A DNA stretch of 64,000 bases, from the NCBI RefSeq assembly GCF_000512585.2, contig NC_089248.1, positions 806,001 to 870,000 on the forward strand, read 5' to 3'. Source of the stretch: Kwoniella bestiolae CBS 10118. Taxonomy: Eukaryota > Basidiomycota > Tremellomycetes > Tremellales > Cryptococcaceae. The notes under the pieces are model-generated. The model did no database searches and was not told the origin of the DNA. It was given only the letters and a program-made list of their open reading frames with translations. Numbering within the stretch: position 1 is the stretch's first letter; the number at the start of each line of letters is the position of its first letter. Below, one piece after another: positions 48,233 to 59,252 of the stretch. The position numbers were made by a program, and so were the translations under genes.

Positions 48233-48779
48233 TCACAATTGTACACCACGGGGATATCGTCGATGCACTGCCATCTGGTCATACAAAATATATCAGCGAA
48301 ATGACTCATCGTAGATTGATCAAATATGATGCAGTGATCAACTGCTTTATCACATGATTGTGGTGAGGGTGCAGTAGATGTAGATACTCACTTGTAATCC
48401 GCAAAATACCATGAACCCTCCATACATTATCGCAGCGACATAACACATCTTAGCTACGTGATCTGGGTTTTCGGGATCTTTCGTCGATCCTGTGAGACCT
48501 TCTACATGTTTACCGAAGAAGGATCCTAGGGCTATTACCAACCGACCAACATCAGCTATACCACCCTCGCTCTCCTCGTCGGTTCAGCTGTTATAGTTGG
48601 TTGGCGAGAAGACGTACTGAGGAGGATGACGATTCCCAGAATGGAAAAGATGGTACAGCAGCTCGCTACAATCATAATCAAGGTTCGTCAGCTTAATTCG
48701 ATTCGTTCAGCCCACCTCGGCAGACATTTGTGAGCTCACCTAGGCCTGCGCCTACTACTGGCTTGATATTCAGGGGCAT
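48233..48779 (-). CDS. V-ATPase V0 subunit f (RNaseK/YPR170W-B-like)
   Basis: Small two-helix membrane subunit of the V-ATPase proton channel, homologous to metazoan RNaseK. Seen: 'MPLNIKPVVGAGLASCCTIF' (PVV...CCT), 'SILGIVILL' in helix 1, 'GSFFGKHVEGLTGSTKDPEN' (the G-S-x-x-D-P-E loop), helix 2 'CYVAAIMYGGFMVFCGLQ' and, after a last intron, 'MAVHRRYPRGVQL'. The order matches yeast YPR170W-B including the FCGxQ end of helix 2. About 95 residues in four exons. It sits divergent to MAK21 and close to PKR1. Confidence 0.85.
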
Positions 48780-49077
48780 CTTGTTTGGGTAACTGGATGA
48801 TTGGAAGAGATAAGGGGGATGCACGAAATCGTCTTGATCGTTCAATTCAACATTCATGCATTGCCATCAGAGTGAAGAGGGAGGTATGAGCAGAATGGTG
48901 CCCCGCAATGAACCATTATTTTATTGATGATTTAATGTTTTTATCCCAATTACCAAAATCAAAAGTTCAGATTTCTGGTCCACCTTCAGTAGCGTACAGC
49001 TGAACACTTAATCAGTCATCCACATTAGTCCGTTGAATTATCTAGCCATAGCCATAAGCAGCAGTCAAGCAGTCAAG
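48780..49077. promoter_or_regulatory. Divergent promoter region between V-ATPase f and MAK21
   Basis: About 300 nt between outward-facing starts; AT-rich in the middle. The GACGGAGATC repeat of the KRI1/UTP10 promoter is not present here. Confidence 0.35.
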
Positions 49078-52000
49078 ATGGCAAAGAAAGGTAGAGGAAG
49101 CAAATCCACCAAACTGCTCAACAAGACGGCAAACAGTGCGACCGAGACAAATGCGGCTGCCGGTCCATCAAATCCTCGACACAGTAAGATAAGCGATGAG
49201 TTGCGTCAGGCAGTCAAGGACTTGGGAGGGGACGAGGAAGATCTGGATCTTATAGATGGGATAGATGAGAGCGATGCGGAGGATCAATCGTCCAAGGGTG
49301 TCAAGGGTGAGAAGAAGCCCACAGATGAGGTGAGTCGAATAGCTTATAAGAGGTTAAGGTGATGAGGGGTTGGTGCTGAGGCCGGATGTGAACGTAGAAA
49401 TCGCTCAAGAGGGAATTGGGGGATTTCATGAAAGGTTTGGACTTTGGTGGGGTCAGTGTGGCTGAGGTAGTGAGCGAGGAGGAGGAGGAGGAGGAAGAGG
49501 ACGACGAGGGAAGTGAGGATGAAGACAGCGATGGCGACGAAGAAGAAGAGGATGAGGAAGAAGTGGAGGAAGAAGACGAGGAGGAAGGATCCAGCGAGGA
49601 GGATGACGAAGAAAAACCTGTTTTACAACAGACACCAATCCAAAAAGCTGTTGAACCCGCCAAGCCTACTAAATCAACCCTCGACCCAGACTCTTCAAGC
49701 GGTATCAACGTCCCCGCCTCATCTTCCTGGACCTCCCTTACTCCTGATTTACCACCGCTCGATGCACCACCAAGACCTCTAACGGGCCACGCACTCAACG
49801 AGCTTCGTCAAAAAGCTTTCAACCTCCTCGATAACCTTCCTCCCCTCAACCGAGCCTCCTCATCAGCAGACGCAGCATTCATCTCCCAGATCTTACAGTC
49901 CGGTACGCACCAGGACAAGCTGTCTGCCCTGGTTTTATTGGTCAGAGAATCGCCTGTGCATGCTCTGAAGGAGCTGAATAGGCTTAGGTACATGGCTGGA
50001 TGGAAGGAGGATGGTATAGGTGGTGGGTCCGGGTCGAACAAGGATCAGAGAGTGGCTGTCATGAAGGCTTTGGCGGATTGGTGGGTTAATGGTGGTGGGA
50101 AGGAGAAGGGGAAATTGAGGTGAGCTGATTGTTTCCTCATATCCTTGATGAAGGAGATCAAGCTGACAGTTCTGATGTATAATAGATATTTCGCAGATCA
50201 ACCTCTGCTTGCGCATCCACAACTTACTGATAGGCATTTGTTGATGTATGCTTTTGAGGATTATCTCAAGAGATGGTTCTTCAACTTGCTTCAGGTTTTG
50301 GAGGTGAGCTAACATGCGAGATTTTGCCTTCACAGTAAGCTGACTGTGCGTCTTCTCAGGTCCTTTCACATGACACTTTACCATTCGTCCGAACTCAAGC
50401 ATTACATATCATTTCTCGATTACTCGCCGGTAATGCTGAGCAAGAACAGAACTTGCTCAGATTAGGCGTGAACAAGCTCGTAAGTTAACTTTGATAGCTG
50501 ACATCGCCACCTGACTATCTAGCTGATATTTGACGGTTTGTTTGTAGGGTGACACCGATCGACCAGTAGCTTCCAAAGCGTCTCACCATATCCTCCAACT
50601 CCTCCAAGCTCACCCGGCAATGAAAGCGGTAGTAGCTCGAGAAGTGTCTGCCTTGGTGCTTAAACCTGTAGGAAGTACAGCTGCCGCAGCATCGTCATCA
50701 GGATCCCACATCAAGTTCGACGACGACGTCAAAGGCAAGAAACCGGAAGAGAAGAAATCCGATACAGTCAACCATGCAAGGTATTACGGTTTGATCACTC
50801 TAAATCAAATCACCTTGACTAGAAAAGATCAAGAAGTCGCTGGTAAACTTGTTGATCTATATTTCGAAGTATTCCGTGAAATTCTCGGAGACGGTAAGAA
50901 AGATGATGAGCCTATCGGGACCAATGAAGACGAGGAGGATATCGGTGAGGAGCAGATCGAGAAGATAGCTGGTAAAGTGGGACAATGGCGAGGAAGACGA
51001 AAGGGGACGAAACCTAAACCTGGGCAAAAGCGAAAGACCGCTACCGAACAGGAAGAAGAATTGATCGAAAATTCAGAATCTAAGTTGGTTTCTGCCGTTC
51101 TGACGGGTATCAACCGTGCTCTACCGTTCGCCAAATTGGACGAAACCATGTTCAAATCGTACATGGACACTTTGTTCGTCATAACCCACAAGGGGACATT
51201 CAATACTTCCATTCAAGCGTTAAATCTCATTCATCAAGTATCGAAAACCCAATCAACCTCTGCGTCCACATCCAATGAGATCAAGGGAATATCCGATCGA
51301 TACTACCGAACATTATACGATTCGTTGTTCGACGAGAGACTGGTGACGAGCTCGAAGCAGGCTATGTACTTGAATTTACTATTCAAATCTATGAAGATGG
51401 ATGACAGGATTAGTAGAGTTATGGCGTTTGTCAAGAGGTTGTTGCAGATGTTGGGGATGCATCAACCGCCTTTTATCTGTGGAGCGCTGTATCTCTTGGG
51501 CGAGGTGAGTGATGTCTTCCCTTGGTTGGACCTATGGCTATGCCTGCTTTCAGTGCTTGCTGAGTGAGAGAAGGCTGACGATTTCTTGTTGTTCGAATCT
51601 CATAGTTGTTCTCCACCACGCCTGGCCTTAAGAAGATGTTGATCGAGCCTGAAGATGATGACATCGAGCATTTCGTTGATGCGGATCGAAAGGGTGACAA
51701 ATCGGAATTAGAAAGCAAGAAGAATTTAATAGATGAGAAAGCATATGATGGTAAGAAGAGAGAGCCATTATATGCCAATGCAGATTCAAGTTGTCTTTGG
51801 GATTTAGTGAGTTTCTGTGTCACAGCCTCTACCGGCATTGCAAGTACTGATGCAACGTATCTGGGATAGATTCCCTTCCTGAACCACTTCCACCCCTCCG
51901 TCTCGCTCCAAGCCAACCAACTCCTCTTATCTCAGCCACTTACCGGATCCTCCGACATATCCCTCAATTCCCTTGTGTCATTCCTTGATCGATTCGTCTA

Positions 52001-52964
52001 CCGAAACCCCAAGAAGACCTTACAACCCAAAGGAGCCAGTATCATGCAGCCTGCTGCTGTATCCGACAAATCAGGAATGATCATCCAGAACAAAGGTGCT
52101 AAGTCAGCCACCGGTGAAGCAGGATTGATGGTTAATTCGGAATCGTTCTGGAGGAAAAAGGTTGATGATGTACCGGTGGAGATGATGTTTTTCCATAAGT
52201 ATTTCTCAGAGAAGTTGAAGAGGAATGAAGCAAATAAGAAGAAGACGGTTGATGAGGATGAGAGTGAGGATGAGGGTAGTGATGAGATGGATGAGCTGCC
52301 CTCTGATATTGCTGATGAGGAGGATTCGGATGCTGAGGTAGAAGCGGGAGAGGGAGAGGGAGAAGAGGAAGAGGCTAGTGATCCGGAAGAAGATGAGATT
52401 TGGAAGGTGAGTTATTGCTTCTCGTATGAGGAGTGAGTTTTCTGACCCCCACGCTGATGGTTCGTGCGAAAATAGGCCATGAAAGCCTCTATGCCTGGTG
52501 CGGACGATGATATGGGCTTATCAGAGGATGAAGATGAAGATGAAAGTGATGATATGACTGAGTACTCGTCTGAGGAAGGTGAGGGTGAAGGTGACGAGGA
52601 GGAAGAGGAAGAGGAAGAGGACGAAGAAGAAGAGGAAGAGGAGGAGGAACCAGTGCAAAGTAAATCCAAGAAAGGCAAGAAGAGAGCTCCCTCACCCGAA
52701 GAGGAAGATAGCGATTCATCGTTCCCTGATTTCGGGGATGAAGAGGATGATATCTTATCTGATTCCGATATGGACATGCCCGATATTCGACTGGATACTG
52801 CCATTTCGGATGACGAGGAGGAGGGTGACAAAGTTGAGACGGGTAAGAGGAAACGAAGTGAGGAGAGGAAAGCACAGAGGAAGAAGAGGAAGGAGGTGCC
52901 GATGTTTGGGAGTTATGAGGATTATCAGGCTCTTATTGAAGCTGGAGGTGAGGAGGAGGATTAG
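49078..52964 (+). CDS. MAK21: MAK21/NOC1-like 60S ribosome assembly factor (CBF/Mak21 family)
   Basis: Nucleolar protein (Noc1; human CEBPZ) that with Noc2 carries early pre-60S particles. Seen: basic start 'MAKKGRGSKSTKLLNKTANS', 'LKRELGDFMKGLDFGG', a Glu/Asp run of about 50 residues, 'LNELRQKAFNLLDNLPPLN', 'GTHQDKLSALVLLVRESPVH', 'RVAVMKALADWWVNGG', 'HLLMYAFEDYLKRWFFNLLQ' (hallmark CBF region), 'SKASHHILQLLQAHPAMK', 'YYGLITLNQITLTRKDQEV', 'AVLTGINRALPFAKLDET', 'MYLNLLFKSMKMDDRISRVM', and after an intron 'HFHPSVSLQANQLL' and 'FLDRFVYRNPKK'. C terminus is again acidic, then basic. Eight or more introns. Confidence 0.94.
49480..49620 (+). repeat. GAGGAG/GAAGAA acidic-codon microsatellite in MAK21
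   Basis: Purine-rich GAG/GAA/GAC codon repeat coding for the Glu/Asp tract of MAK21. A second such tract lies at about 52580-52650 near the 3' end of the same gene. These are expected to vary in length between strains. Confidence 0.8.
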
Positions 52965-53382
52965 TGCTTTGATTGTTTTGGTGATAGGGATCATGTGCAT
53001 GTATGTTTCGTATGACAAGCAGGCCCATTGTTCCTTGATCTTCTCGATCTCGAGGTAGATGCCTTGATATCTGAATGAACGAATCTCTTTGCCATATCCT
53101 GTGAATGGTGTGTACATCCTATTCGGTTCGGTTCGGTGAACACGGCTGATTAGTGAGCCACACGACCATTATCATGGCAGCGATCCAATCAAAATGACGT
53201 AATGCCGCTATCTGCAGATACATGTCAACAAATTTCACCCAACAACGCAAAATCCACTTCATCCCCTTGTGTCTTACTTTGATATACGAATGCGAAGCAT
53301 TAGCATTAGCCAGCATACACTTACGCACAGCCATCATCATACACCGCATCACCGAATCACCAAGACAGACAAAGAGAGACGC
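52965..53382. other. Intergenic region between MAK21 and PPX1
   Basis: About 420 nt on the same strand. Contains ATTCGGTTCGGTTCGGTG, a small TTCGG repeat at about 53120-53137. No RNA gene or ORF is supported. Confidence 0.3.
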
Positions 53383-55241
53383 ATGCGAATACCCAGGAAC
53401 TCCAAATTATTCTGCCTTCTGATATCACTCTCGTTTATACCTCCTCTTCTCATCTTTGTGGGATTACTGGCCTACTTAAACGAATCTATGAGAATCTGCT
53501 TACCATTCTCAATCGAACGACTCTCATCGACGGCTCATAGGAAATTATCTTGTCAGCCCCCTTCAACTTTCAATACTAGACCGTATAGCACCAAATTGGA
53601 AGGAATCATGCTTGAAGCTGAAGGGAACCAAGCAGATGGAGTAGCGGGAGGGCAGGAAGGAAGATTGGCTGGATTCCTACGAAGTCAGAAGGAGACGTTC
53701 TTGGATGATCTGCAAAAGGGGAAGGGAAAGGGTTGGACAGTGGTAATGGGGAATGAAGCTGGTGGTGGGTATCTCTTCCTGCTTCATCATCTCAAGTATA
53801 CCCTTCAGTCCAAGTTCGCCCTTTCGTTGTTTTATCGAAACTCAGCTGATATGATCTATCTATACAGACCTCGACTCAATAGCATCCTCAATCTCATACT
53901 CCTACCTCTCCTCCACCCTCTCCGCGAAACGTTCCATCCCTCTCATCCTGACCCCACAGAGACTCATGACCCTCCGACCAGAGAACCTCCTAGCCCTCAA
54001 ACTCTCCTCCGTGCCATTAGATTCCCTCCTCCACTCTGAACAACTCCCAATCCCCACAAACTCACTCTCATCCCAGGGAGTGAAATTTGGTCTGGTAGAT
54101 CACAACAAGCTCTTACCTCTTTTCATACCCTCTTCGGAACATACAAATACCACCACCCAATCGCCCGGTAAACTGGACAGTCAAGGAGAGAGCGATGCGG
54201 TAGAATCAATAATTGATCATCATGACGACGAGCATTCTCACCCCAATGCGGAGGTTAGGGAGATAACTGTTCCTACTGGAAGTTGCGCTTCCCTAGTTAC
54301 CAAGCATTTCGAACCTCAGTGGAAATCAAGTATATCTGGACCTGCTGGAGCGAGGGGAGGTCCCGTCCCTCCTGAATTGGCTACATTGCTCTTATCGTCG
54401 ATTCTGATAGATACCTCCGGACTTAAACCGGGTCGAAAAGCCACACCCGTGGATTTTGCCTCTGCACAATTCTTATATACCTTATCTACCCTCTACACCC
54501 CGAGTAACGACACTCCAACAAACGGTAACGGTGATGGGGATGTAGTTGAATTTTCACAAGACGGCTCCAACATCCCTTCAGACCTTACTGCATTGAACGA
54601 GGAATTACAAAATACCAAATCCGACGTCTCATCACTTACGACCCCCGAACTGCTATTGAGGGACTACAAAGAATACCTTCTTCCCACTTCTTCGGACTCC
54701 TACGCAACCCTCAAAGTGGGACTATCGACCGTCCCGATGGGCCTTAAAACGTGGTTAACCAAAGAACCCAGTGGGTTTGAAAGTTTCTTAGGGGAGGTTG
54801 AAGGGTACATGGTCGAGAAGCAGTTAGATATCGAAGGAGTTTTGACTACCTTTAGCAATAGTCAGGGAAAACATCGAAGGGAGTTGGCCCTGGTCGTACG
54901 TACTGGCGGAGCCATCAAGAGCGAGGTGCAAGCGAAGAGGGTATTGGACGAGTTGAAAGTGGGATTGGAGGGAAGTGGAGAAGTATTGGATCTGAAGAAA
55001 TGGGATAAGGACGATAAAGGTGCTAAAGTCAGTCTGTGGGAGAAGTACGCGGATAGGACGGTGGTTTGGAAGCAGGGTAATGGGAAGAGTACGAGGAAAC
55101 AGGTCGCGCCGTTACTTGTGAGTGTGGTTTTCCCTGTATGACATGTCCATGGGTTTGTGTGAAGGAATCGATCTCGGAGTTGGCTGACTTGATGGTTTGT
55201 GCTTGGACTTGCAGAGAGATATAATTGCGAAGTTGGAGTGA
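53383..55241 (+). CDS. PPX1: PPX1-type exopolyphosphatase (DHH/DHHA2 family)
   Basis: Phosphoesterase that releases phosphate from polyphosphate ends. Seen: 'TVVMGNEAGDLDSIASSISY' (DHH motif I, D-x-D), 'KFGLVDHNKLLPL' (motif II), 'VESIIDHHDDEHSH' (motif III, DHH), 'PTGSCASLVTKHF' and 'LLLSSILIDTSGLKPGRKAT' (motif IV D), then the C-terminal DHHA2 part with 'KVGLSTVPMGLKTWLTKEP'. All metal-binding Asp/His are present. The N terminus is odd: 'LFCLLISLSFIPPLLIFVGL' is a strong membrane/signal segment, and an internal Met (about 53488) would instead give 'MRICLPFSIERLSSTAHRK', a plausible mitochondrial presequence; a third Met starts MLEAEGN. Three exons. Confidence 0.88.
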
Positions 55242-55681
55242 TGGTTCGTACTTTAAAGACGCGTCGAGTATGTAGGTAGTGCGAAGGGAGGTCTGGTCTA
55301 GTCTGGAAGATTCGTGATTTTGTGACCTATAGATAAAACGAGATGAAATGAAATGCAAACGTAATGATAATAGAATATATCGGCTGCGGTGAAAGTCTCT
55401 TGACTGCTCTAAACAGTGACATAGTATAAGATCTCATCAACGATTATCCCATCCGACTACTTGTTGAGCCAAATTCGATGCATAATTCACAACAACAGCG
55501 CAGTCTAGTAATCTATCTATCTATTTTATCTGACCCAACTAATCAAATCACATCATTTCGTCTAACTCTCACCTCCCACTTCTGGAACGAAGCATGTCCT
55601 ATCCACCCAATCTGCCCTCTCGTCGTTTACGACGTGCTGATCAGATTCCTGGATCTGCCACTCCTTACGTCAAGTAGACTC
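55242..55681. other. Convergent 3' region
   Basis: About 440 nt between convergent stop codons of PPX1 and the GNAT-MYND gene. An open frame on the plus strand here is antisense to the GNAT-MYND gene and not credible. Confidence 0.35.
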
Positions 55682-57584
55682 TTAAGACGTCTCATTCACA
55701 TCACACTCCGCTTGATGTCCGCCGGTCCTAACCCAGTCTGCTCTCTGACATTCCCTCGAACAGTACTTGGCCCAGCTGCAATATTTACAGGATATGGTAG
55801 GAGGGGCAAGACGGAAGTTCATACACCTATCGCAATCCACCAAGACGAGTCAGCAAGAGTGGCAAGCGACTTATCCCGGCTAGATGGGTTAGGAAATGAG
55901 GGGATCATTCCGGAGCGTCAAGATCAACTTACCACCTGCAAACCTCCTTTCCGCCCCATCTATCTTCGATCCCTTTATCTGGTCTATTCCTCTTCCACCA
56001 TTCTTCTTTCGTTATACGATGGAACAGCTGAGGTTTATTGTACGAGTTGTTCGTTTCGTGCGAGAAGCTCAGGCCGTTTTTCACGCAGAGGTGGATGGAG
56101 GCTTCGTTGCCTGTTGTAGGGTCGGACTATGTAATATACATCCGAAATATCACCTTGTCAGCATACCTCAGTGACCTTTGTAGTCGGCAACCAATACACT
56201 TTGCCGAAGAACGGTTGATGCCAGACATGATGCTGTTCTCGTCCACTCGATTGGAGATATCACTCACAGCAATACTGTCACACCCTACCTCCTCCATGCC
56301 AAATCTCAGCACCTCCTCAAAAGCCTCTGACATGATTCCCTGACCCCATAGTTGAGGATGTATCTCGTAGAACAATTTACCTTCTACCTTGTTCTGATGC
56401 ATCTGCTCGAACGTGGGTTGGGTGTACACCCTGCCTTTTGTAGGTGAGAAGGAAGATGAGGATGTAGGATAGGTAAGGGATAAGGCTATGTTGCCTATGA
56501 AGTATATCTACGTCAGCATCAGATCCATATAGATAATACCATCTGTTGAGGTAATATTGTACCCTCATTGGCAGATTTGATCAACTCACCTAGATACCCC
56601 TCGGCGGTAGATATCCTATTACTTATCCTCACCTGTCCCGGATCCTGCACCTTCAGCATCGAAGGGTCCAAAGCGGTTATCGCAAATATATACTCGTCTC
56701 GTCCCTTCGAGTTTGGGATGTTCGATACTCTCGGTATACTAAGGAAGGACATTCCCAAACAAAGTCACCTAGCTGTCTTTGGGGTCAAAGCGCCAGGGGA
56801 ATCGGGCAACGTACCTAGACCGTATATACCTAGTCAGAAATGAATCCTTAATCTCGCTTATCCCAGGCGACCCATACCTATCTCTTCTTTTTATCAGCCC
56901 AACCCTCGGAACTAAAAAAAAAGGTGGGGGAAGAAAAACTGACAATTGCGTTTTCTGAACTATCGGTTCCGTCTTGATCCTCCTCACTCCCGTTAGATCA
57001 CTGACTTCGCATTGTCTAAGCCTCAGCCTCGGGGTTATGAGCTCTAGCCTCTTGCAGGAAGGTGTACGAAAGATGTTCAGAATTGGTTTTGCCTACCAAA
57101 ACGCACATGTCAGCTTAAACCCCTGACCGATGATATTGGGATGTAGCTCACTCTGTCCTCTAATAATCCCCATGCAGGCAGGTTATGCGTCTTTGCACCC
57201 TTTACCAGCTCTTTCTCCCATCTCGCAGTTTCATCCGGCGACTCAGGCGGTGGTGGAGGGATCTCATCAGGTATCTTACCTTGGTTAGGCTTGACTACAT
57301 TCGCTTTCTACCATTAAGACTTATCTCGTCAGCCGGATAAGATGTCCTCGGTAGGTACAATATCTCAAGCTCACCTTAGCCTTCGGACCCTTCTTCTTCT
57401 TTTTCTTCTTCTTACTCTTACTGCCCTCTGCCCCTCCATCCGCAACTTCGTCTGGACTGTCCCCTTCAACATCCGAAGGGATGTTGATCCGACTACCGTC
57501 CACCTCCTTCATCATGGCTTGTACTATATCTGGTATTCCATCTGGATAATGTTCATCCGTACTATCAGGATATAGCTTGCTCAT
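55682..57584 (-). CDS. GNAT acetyltransferase with lysine-rich leader and C-terminal MYND zinc finger
   Basis: Predicted N-acetyltransferase fused to a protein-binding finger. Seen in order: an acidic leader 'MSKLYPDSTDEHYPDGIPDI' with an eight-Lys run (likely nuclear signal) and 'DEIPPPPPESPDETARWEKE'; after intron phase 0 at 'LLEDR', the GNAT start 'RLELITPRLRLRQCEVSDLT'; 'SEIKDSFLTRYIRSSIPRVS', 'DEYIFAITALDPS', 'GYLGNIALSLTYP', 'KLFYEIHPQLWGQGIMSEAF' (acetyl-CoA loop Q-x-x-G-x-G), 'TTGNEASIHLCVKNGLSFS', 'WWKRNRP'. An intron at 55827-55932 then leads to MYND: C-x2-C-x10-C-x2-C-x4-Y-C-x3-C-Q-x2-D-W-x7-H-x3-C ('YCSRECQRADW'). If that intron is not removed, the protein stops at 55929, just before the finger. 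Seven or so introns; the phases at the inferred joins agree. I know no named family with this pairing; substrate unknown. Confidence 0.72.
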
Positions 57585-57977
57585 CGCCTACTCTCTATAT
57601 AGCTTACTGCTGACAACGGTGATATGGTGTTTGGCTAATATAGGTTGGACATGACAATGTTAATGTTCTCATTCTCATGTTTTCGTATTCTCCAATTTCT
57701 CTCGCTTGAACAAAGGAAGCGGTGCCCCATGCTGAAAGCCGATTTGTCTTTACGTAACTGATAGCATGTTAACACATCCTCCTTTAGTCAGCCATACGAG
57801 TAGTGCCACACAGAGTTAACTACCTTTCATAGAAGACATTTCGTCACTAGCTGTGTGTCACAACGAGACTGGTCCAGTCATCAAACAGCTCGTCTCAGAC
57901 CATCAATTGCATGTGTATGAAACCTCTCCTCTTCTTCATTCGCCATCATCGACACAAACGCTTCACAATTCCGCAAA
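57585..57977. promoter_or_regulatory. Divergent promoter region between GNAT-MYND gene and orphan 1
   Basis: About 390 nt between outward-facing starts. It marks the passage from intron-rich housekeeping genes to the intron-poor right end. No repeats seen. Confidence 0.35.
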
Positions 57978-59252
57978 ATGGCTGCCCCTCGACAGTTGAT
58001 ACCGCGGGAGGACGACCAATACGTCGTTCCTCTCACCGCACCCTTACAGGCTGATTCCAGCCAGCACGAACAGTCAGCTGATGACTACTTACAGACAGTG
58101 GCAAACTTGCCGGGAATTTGGGACTACTGGAGTACTGCTGCACCTTTTACCAATCCCCTCACACATGGGGGAATGACCGTCCACGCAAGTACCGCAGATC
58201 CCTTTGCTACCACGACCTCTTATCGGACTCGGCCTGACCTGTCCAGCCCAGGATATCTCTTTATGTCTGTGTACCCCAGTGTTGTCGGATCCGGAAGGGT
58301 CGATGAGACCGATCTCCAAGGGTACATACCGCAACGAGACTTTTCAACAACAGCGGAGAGTGCCGCAATGCCAAGGCAGCAACTTTCTCGTGAGCATGGG
58401 ATAGACGAAGAGGTCGAAGCGTATCCGGTCGGTATCAATAGTCTAAAACGACGAGCTGCTACAGAAGACACATTCTTTCCTCGCAAAGACCCTAAGTTGT
58501 CATTCCCTCAAAATGGATTGACCGAGCTTTCGCCACAGGCCCAGCCCCCTTCCGCACAACCGTACTTCAATCACGACCCTACGATTGATCCAAGTATCAC
58601 TAACCCTTTCTGGGCACAATTCGATCTAGAAGGACCTTGGTGGAGCACCACTGTGTCAATCCCTTCCGGCATCATGCCTGGCCCGACATCCAGCTATTCT
58701 GAATGCCAGATATCTCGCGAACAAAACGTGGACGGCAAACGTGTTGTTCTGGGTGCCTCCTTGAGGTTCTTCCTGAATTCTAAGGCCAAGAATTTAGGTT
58801 CAAGCGGGACAAATAACCGATGTCAACTATCTCGCGAGGGGCAGTCTGATACCTTCACTTTCACCAAATACGGCAAACCATATGATGAAATCGCCGCACC
58901 CATTCAAAATGGATCCCGTTCAACTGAGGGTTATTACAAGGGCGATTGGTCTTCCAGACTTTCAGTGACTGTTCCAGACTACTCCAACGATACGATCGAT
59001 GTCCAGTCGATCACATTCCGGGATCTTCGGGCAACATCTACTCCACGAGACACCTCGCGAGCGGCAATGCTACATAATCTATTTTGTGTGAGTAATCCCG
59101 TGCGGGCATCGGACGGAACGGGTAGATATGAATTCGAGACGGCTCAGGGCGAGTATGAGGTTCATATTCCCTGTGAGGCGAAAGTGGCTCGCCCCAAACG
59201 CGAGTTGGACGCAGTTTTCAGTATCATGTTGAAGACGACACTCGCGGAGTGA
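57978..59252 (+). CDS. Orphan gene 1, intronless, 424 residues
   Basis: Not recognised. One uninterrupted frame from MAAPRQLIPRE to a stop at 59250, with no intron, unlike nearly all genes to the left. N-terminal half is polar and probably disordered, with a basic patch 'INSLKRRAATEDTFFPRKD'. From about residue 205 the sequence looks folded, with alternating hydrophobic strands: 'FWAQFDLEGPWWSTTVSIPS', 'VVLGASLRFFLN', 'DWSSRLSVTVPDYSNDTIDV', 'YEVHIPCEAKVAR' and 'FSIMLKTT'. The string Q-L/I-S-R-E recurs (QLSRE, CQISRE, CQLSRE). Weak similarity in layout to orphans 2 and 3. No signal peptide or membrane helix. Confidence 0.6.
   Translation: MAAPRQLIPREDDQYVVPLTAPLQADSSQHEQSADDYLQTVANLPGIWDYWSTAAPFTNPLTHGGMTVHASTADPFATTTSYRTRPDLSSPGYLFMSVYPSVVGSGRVDETDLQGYIPQRDFSTTAESAAMPRQQLSREHGIDEEVEAYPVGINSLKRRAATEDTFFPRKDPKLSFPQNGLTELSPQAQPPSAQPYFNHDPTIDPSITNPFWAQFDLEGPWWSTTVSIPSGIMPGPTSSYSECQISREQNVDGKRVVLGASLRFFLNSKAKNLGSSGTNNRCQLSREGQSDTFTFTKYGKPYDEIAAPIQNGSRSTEGYYKGDWSSRLSVTVPDYSNDTIDVQSITFRDLRATSTPRDTSRAAMLHNLFCVSNPVRASDGTGRYEFETAQGEYEVHIPCEAKVARPKRELDAVFSIMLKTTLAE

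Noticed and set aside
56519..56758. ATG at 56752 (MSFLSIPRV) as the start of the GNAT gene
   Set aside because: It lies in sequence best read as an intron (donor gtacgt, acceptor ccttag). Upstream exons supply the missing GNAT N terminus in phase.
57016..57584. A separate small acidic/lysine-rich gene ending 'QEARAHNPEAEA' upstream of the GNAT gene
   Set aside because: This frame needs a splice join out of phase at 'LLEDR'. The canonical acceptors there lead into the GNAT frame instead, and the GNAT frame has no start codon of its own before its conserved beginning.
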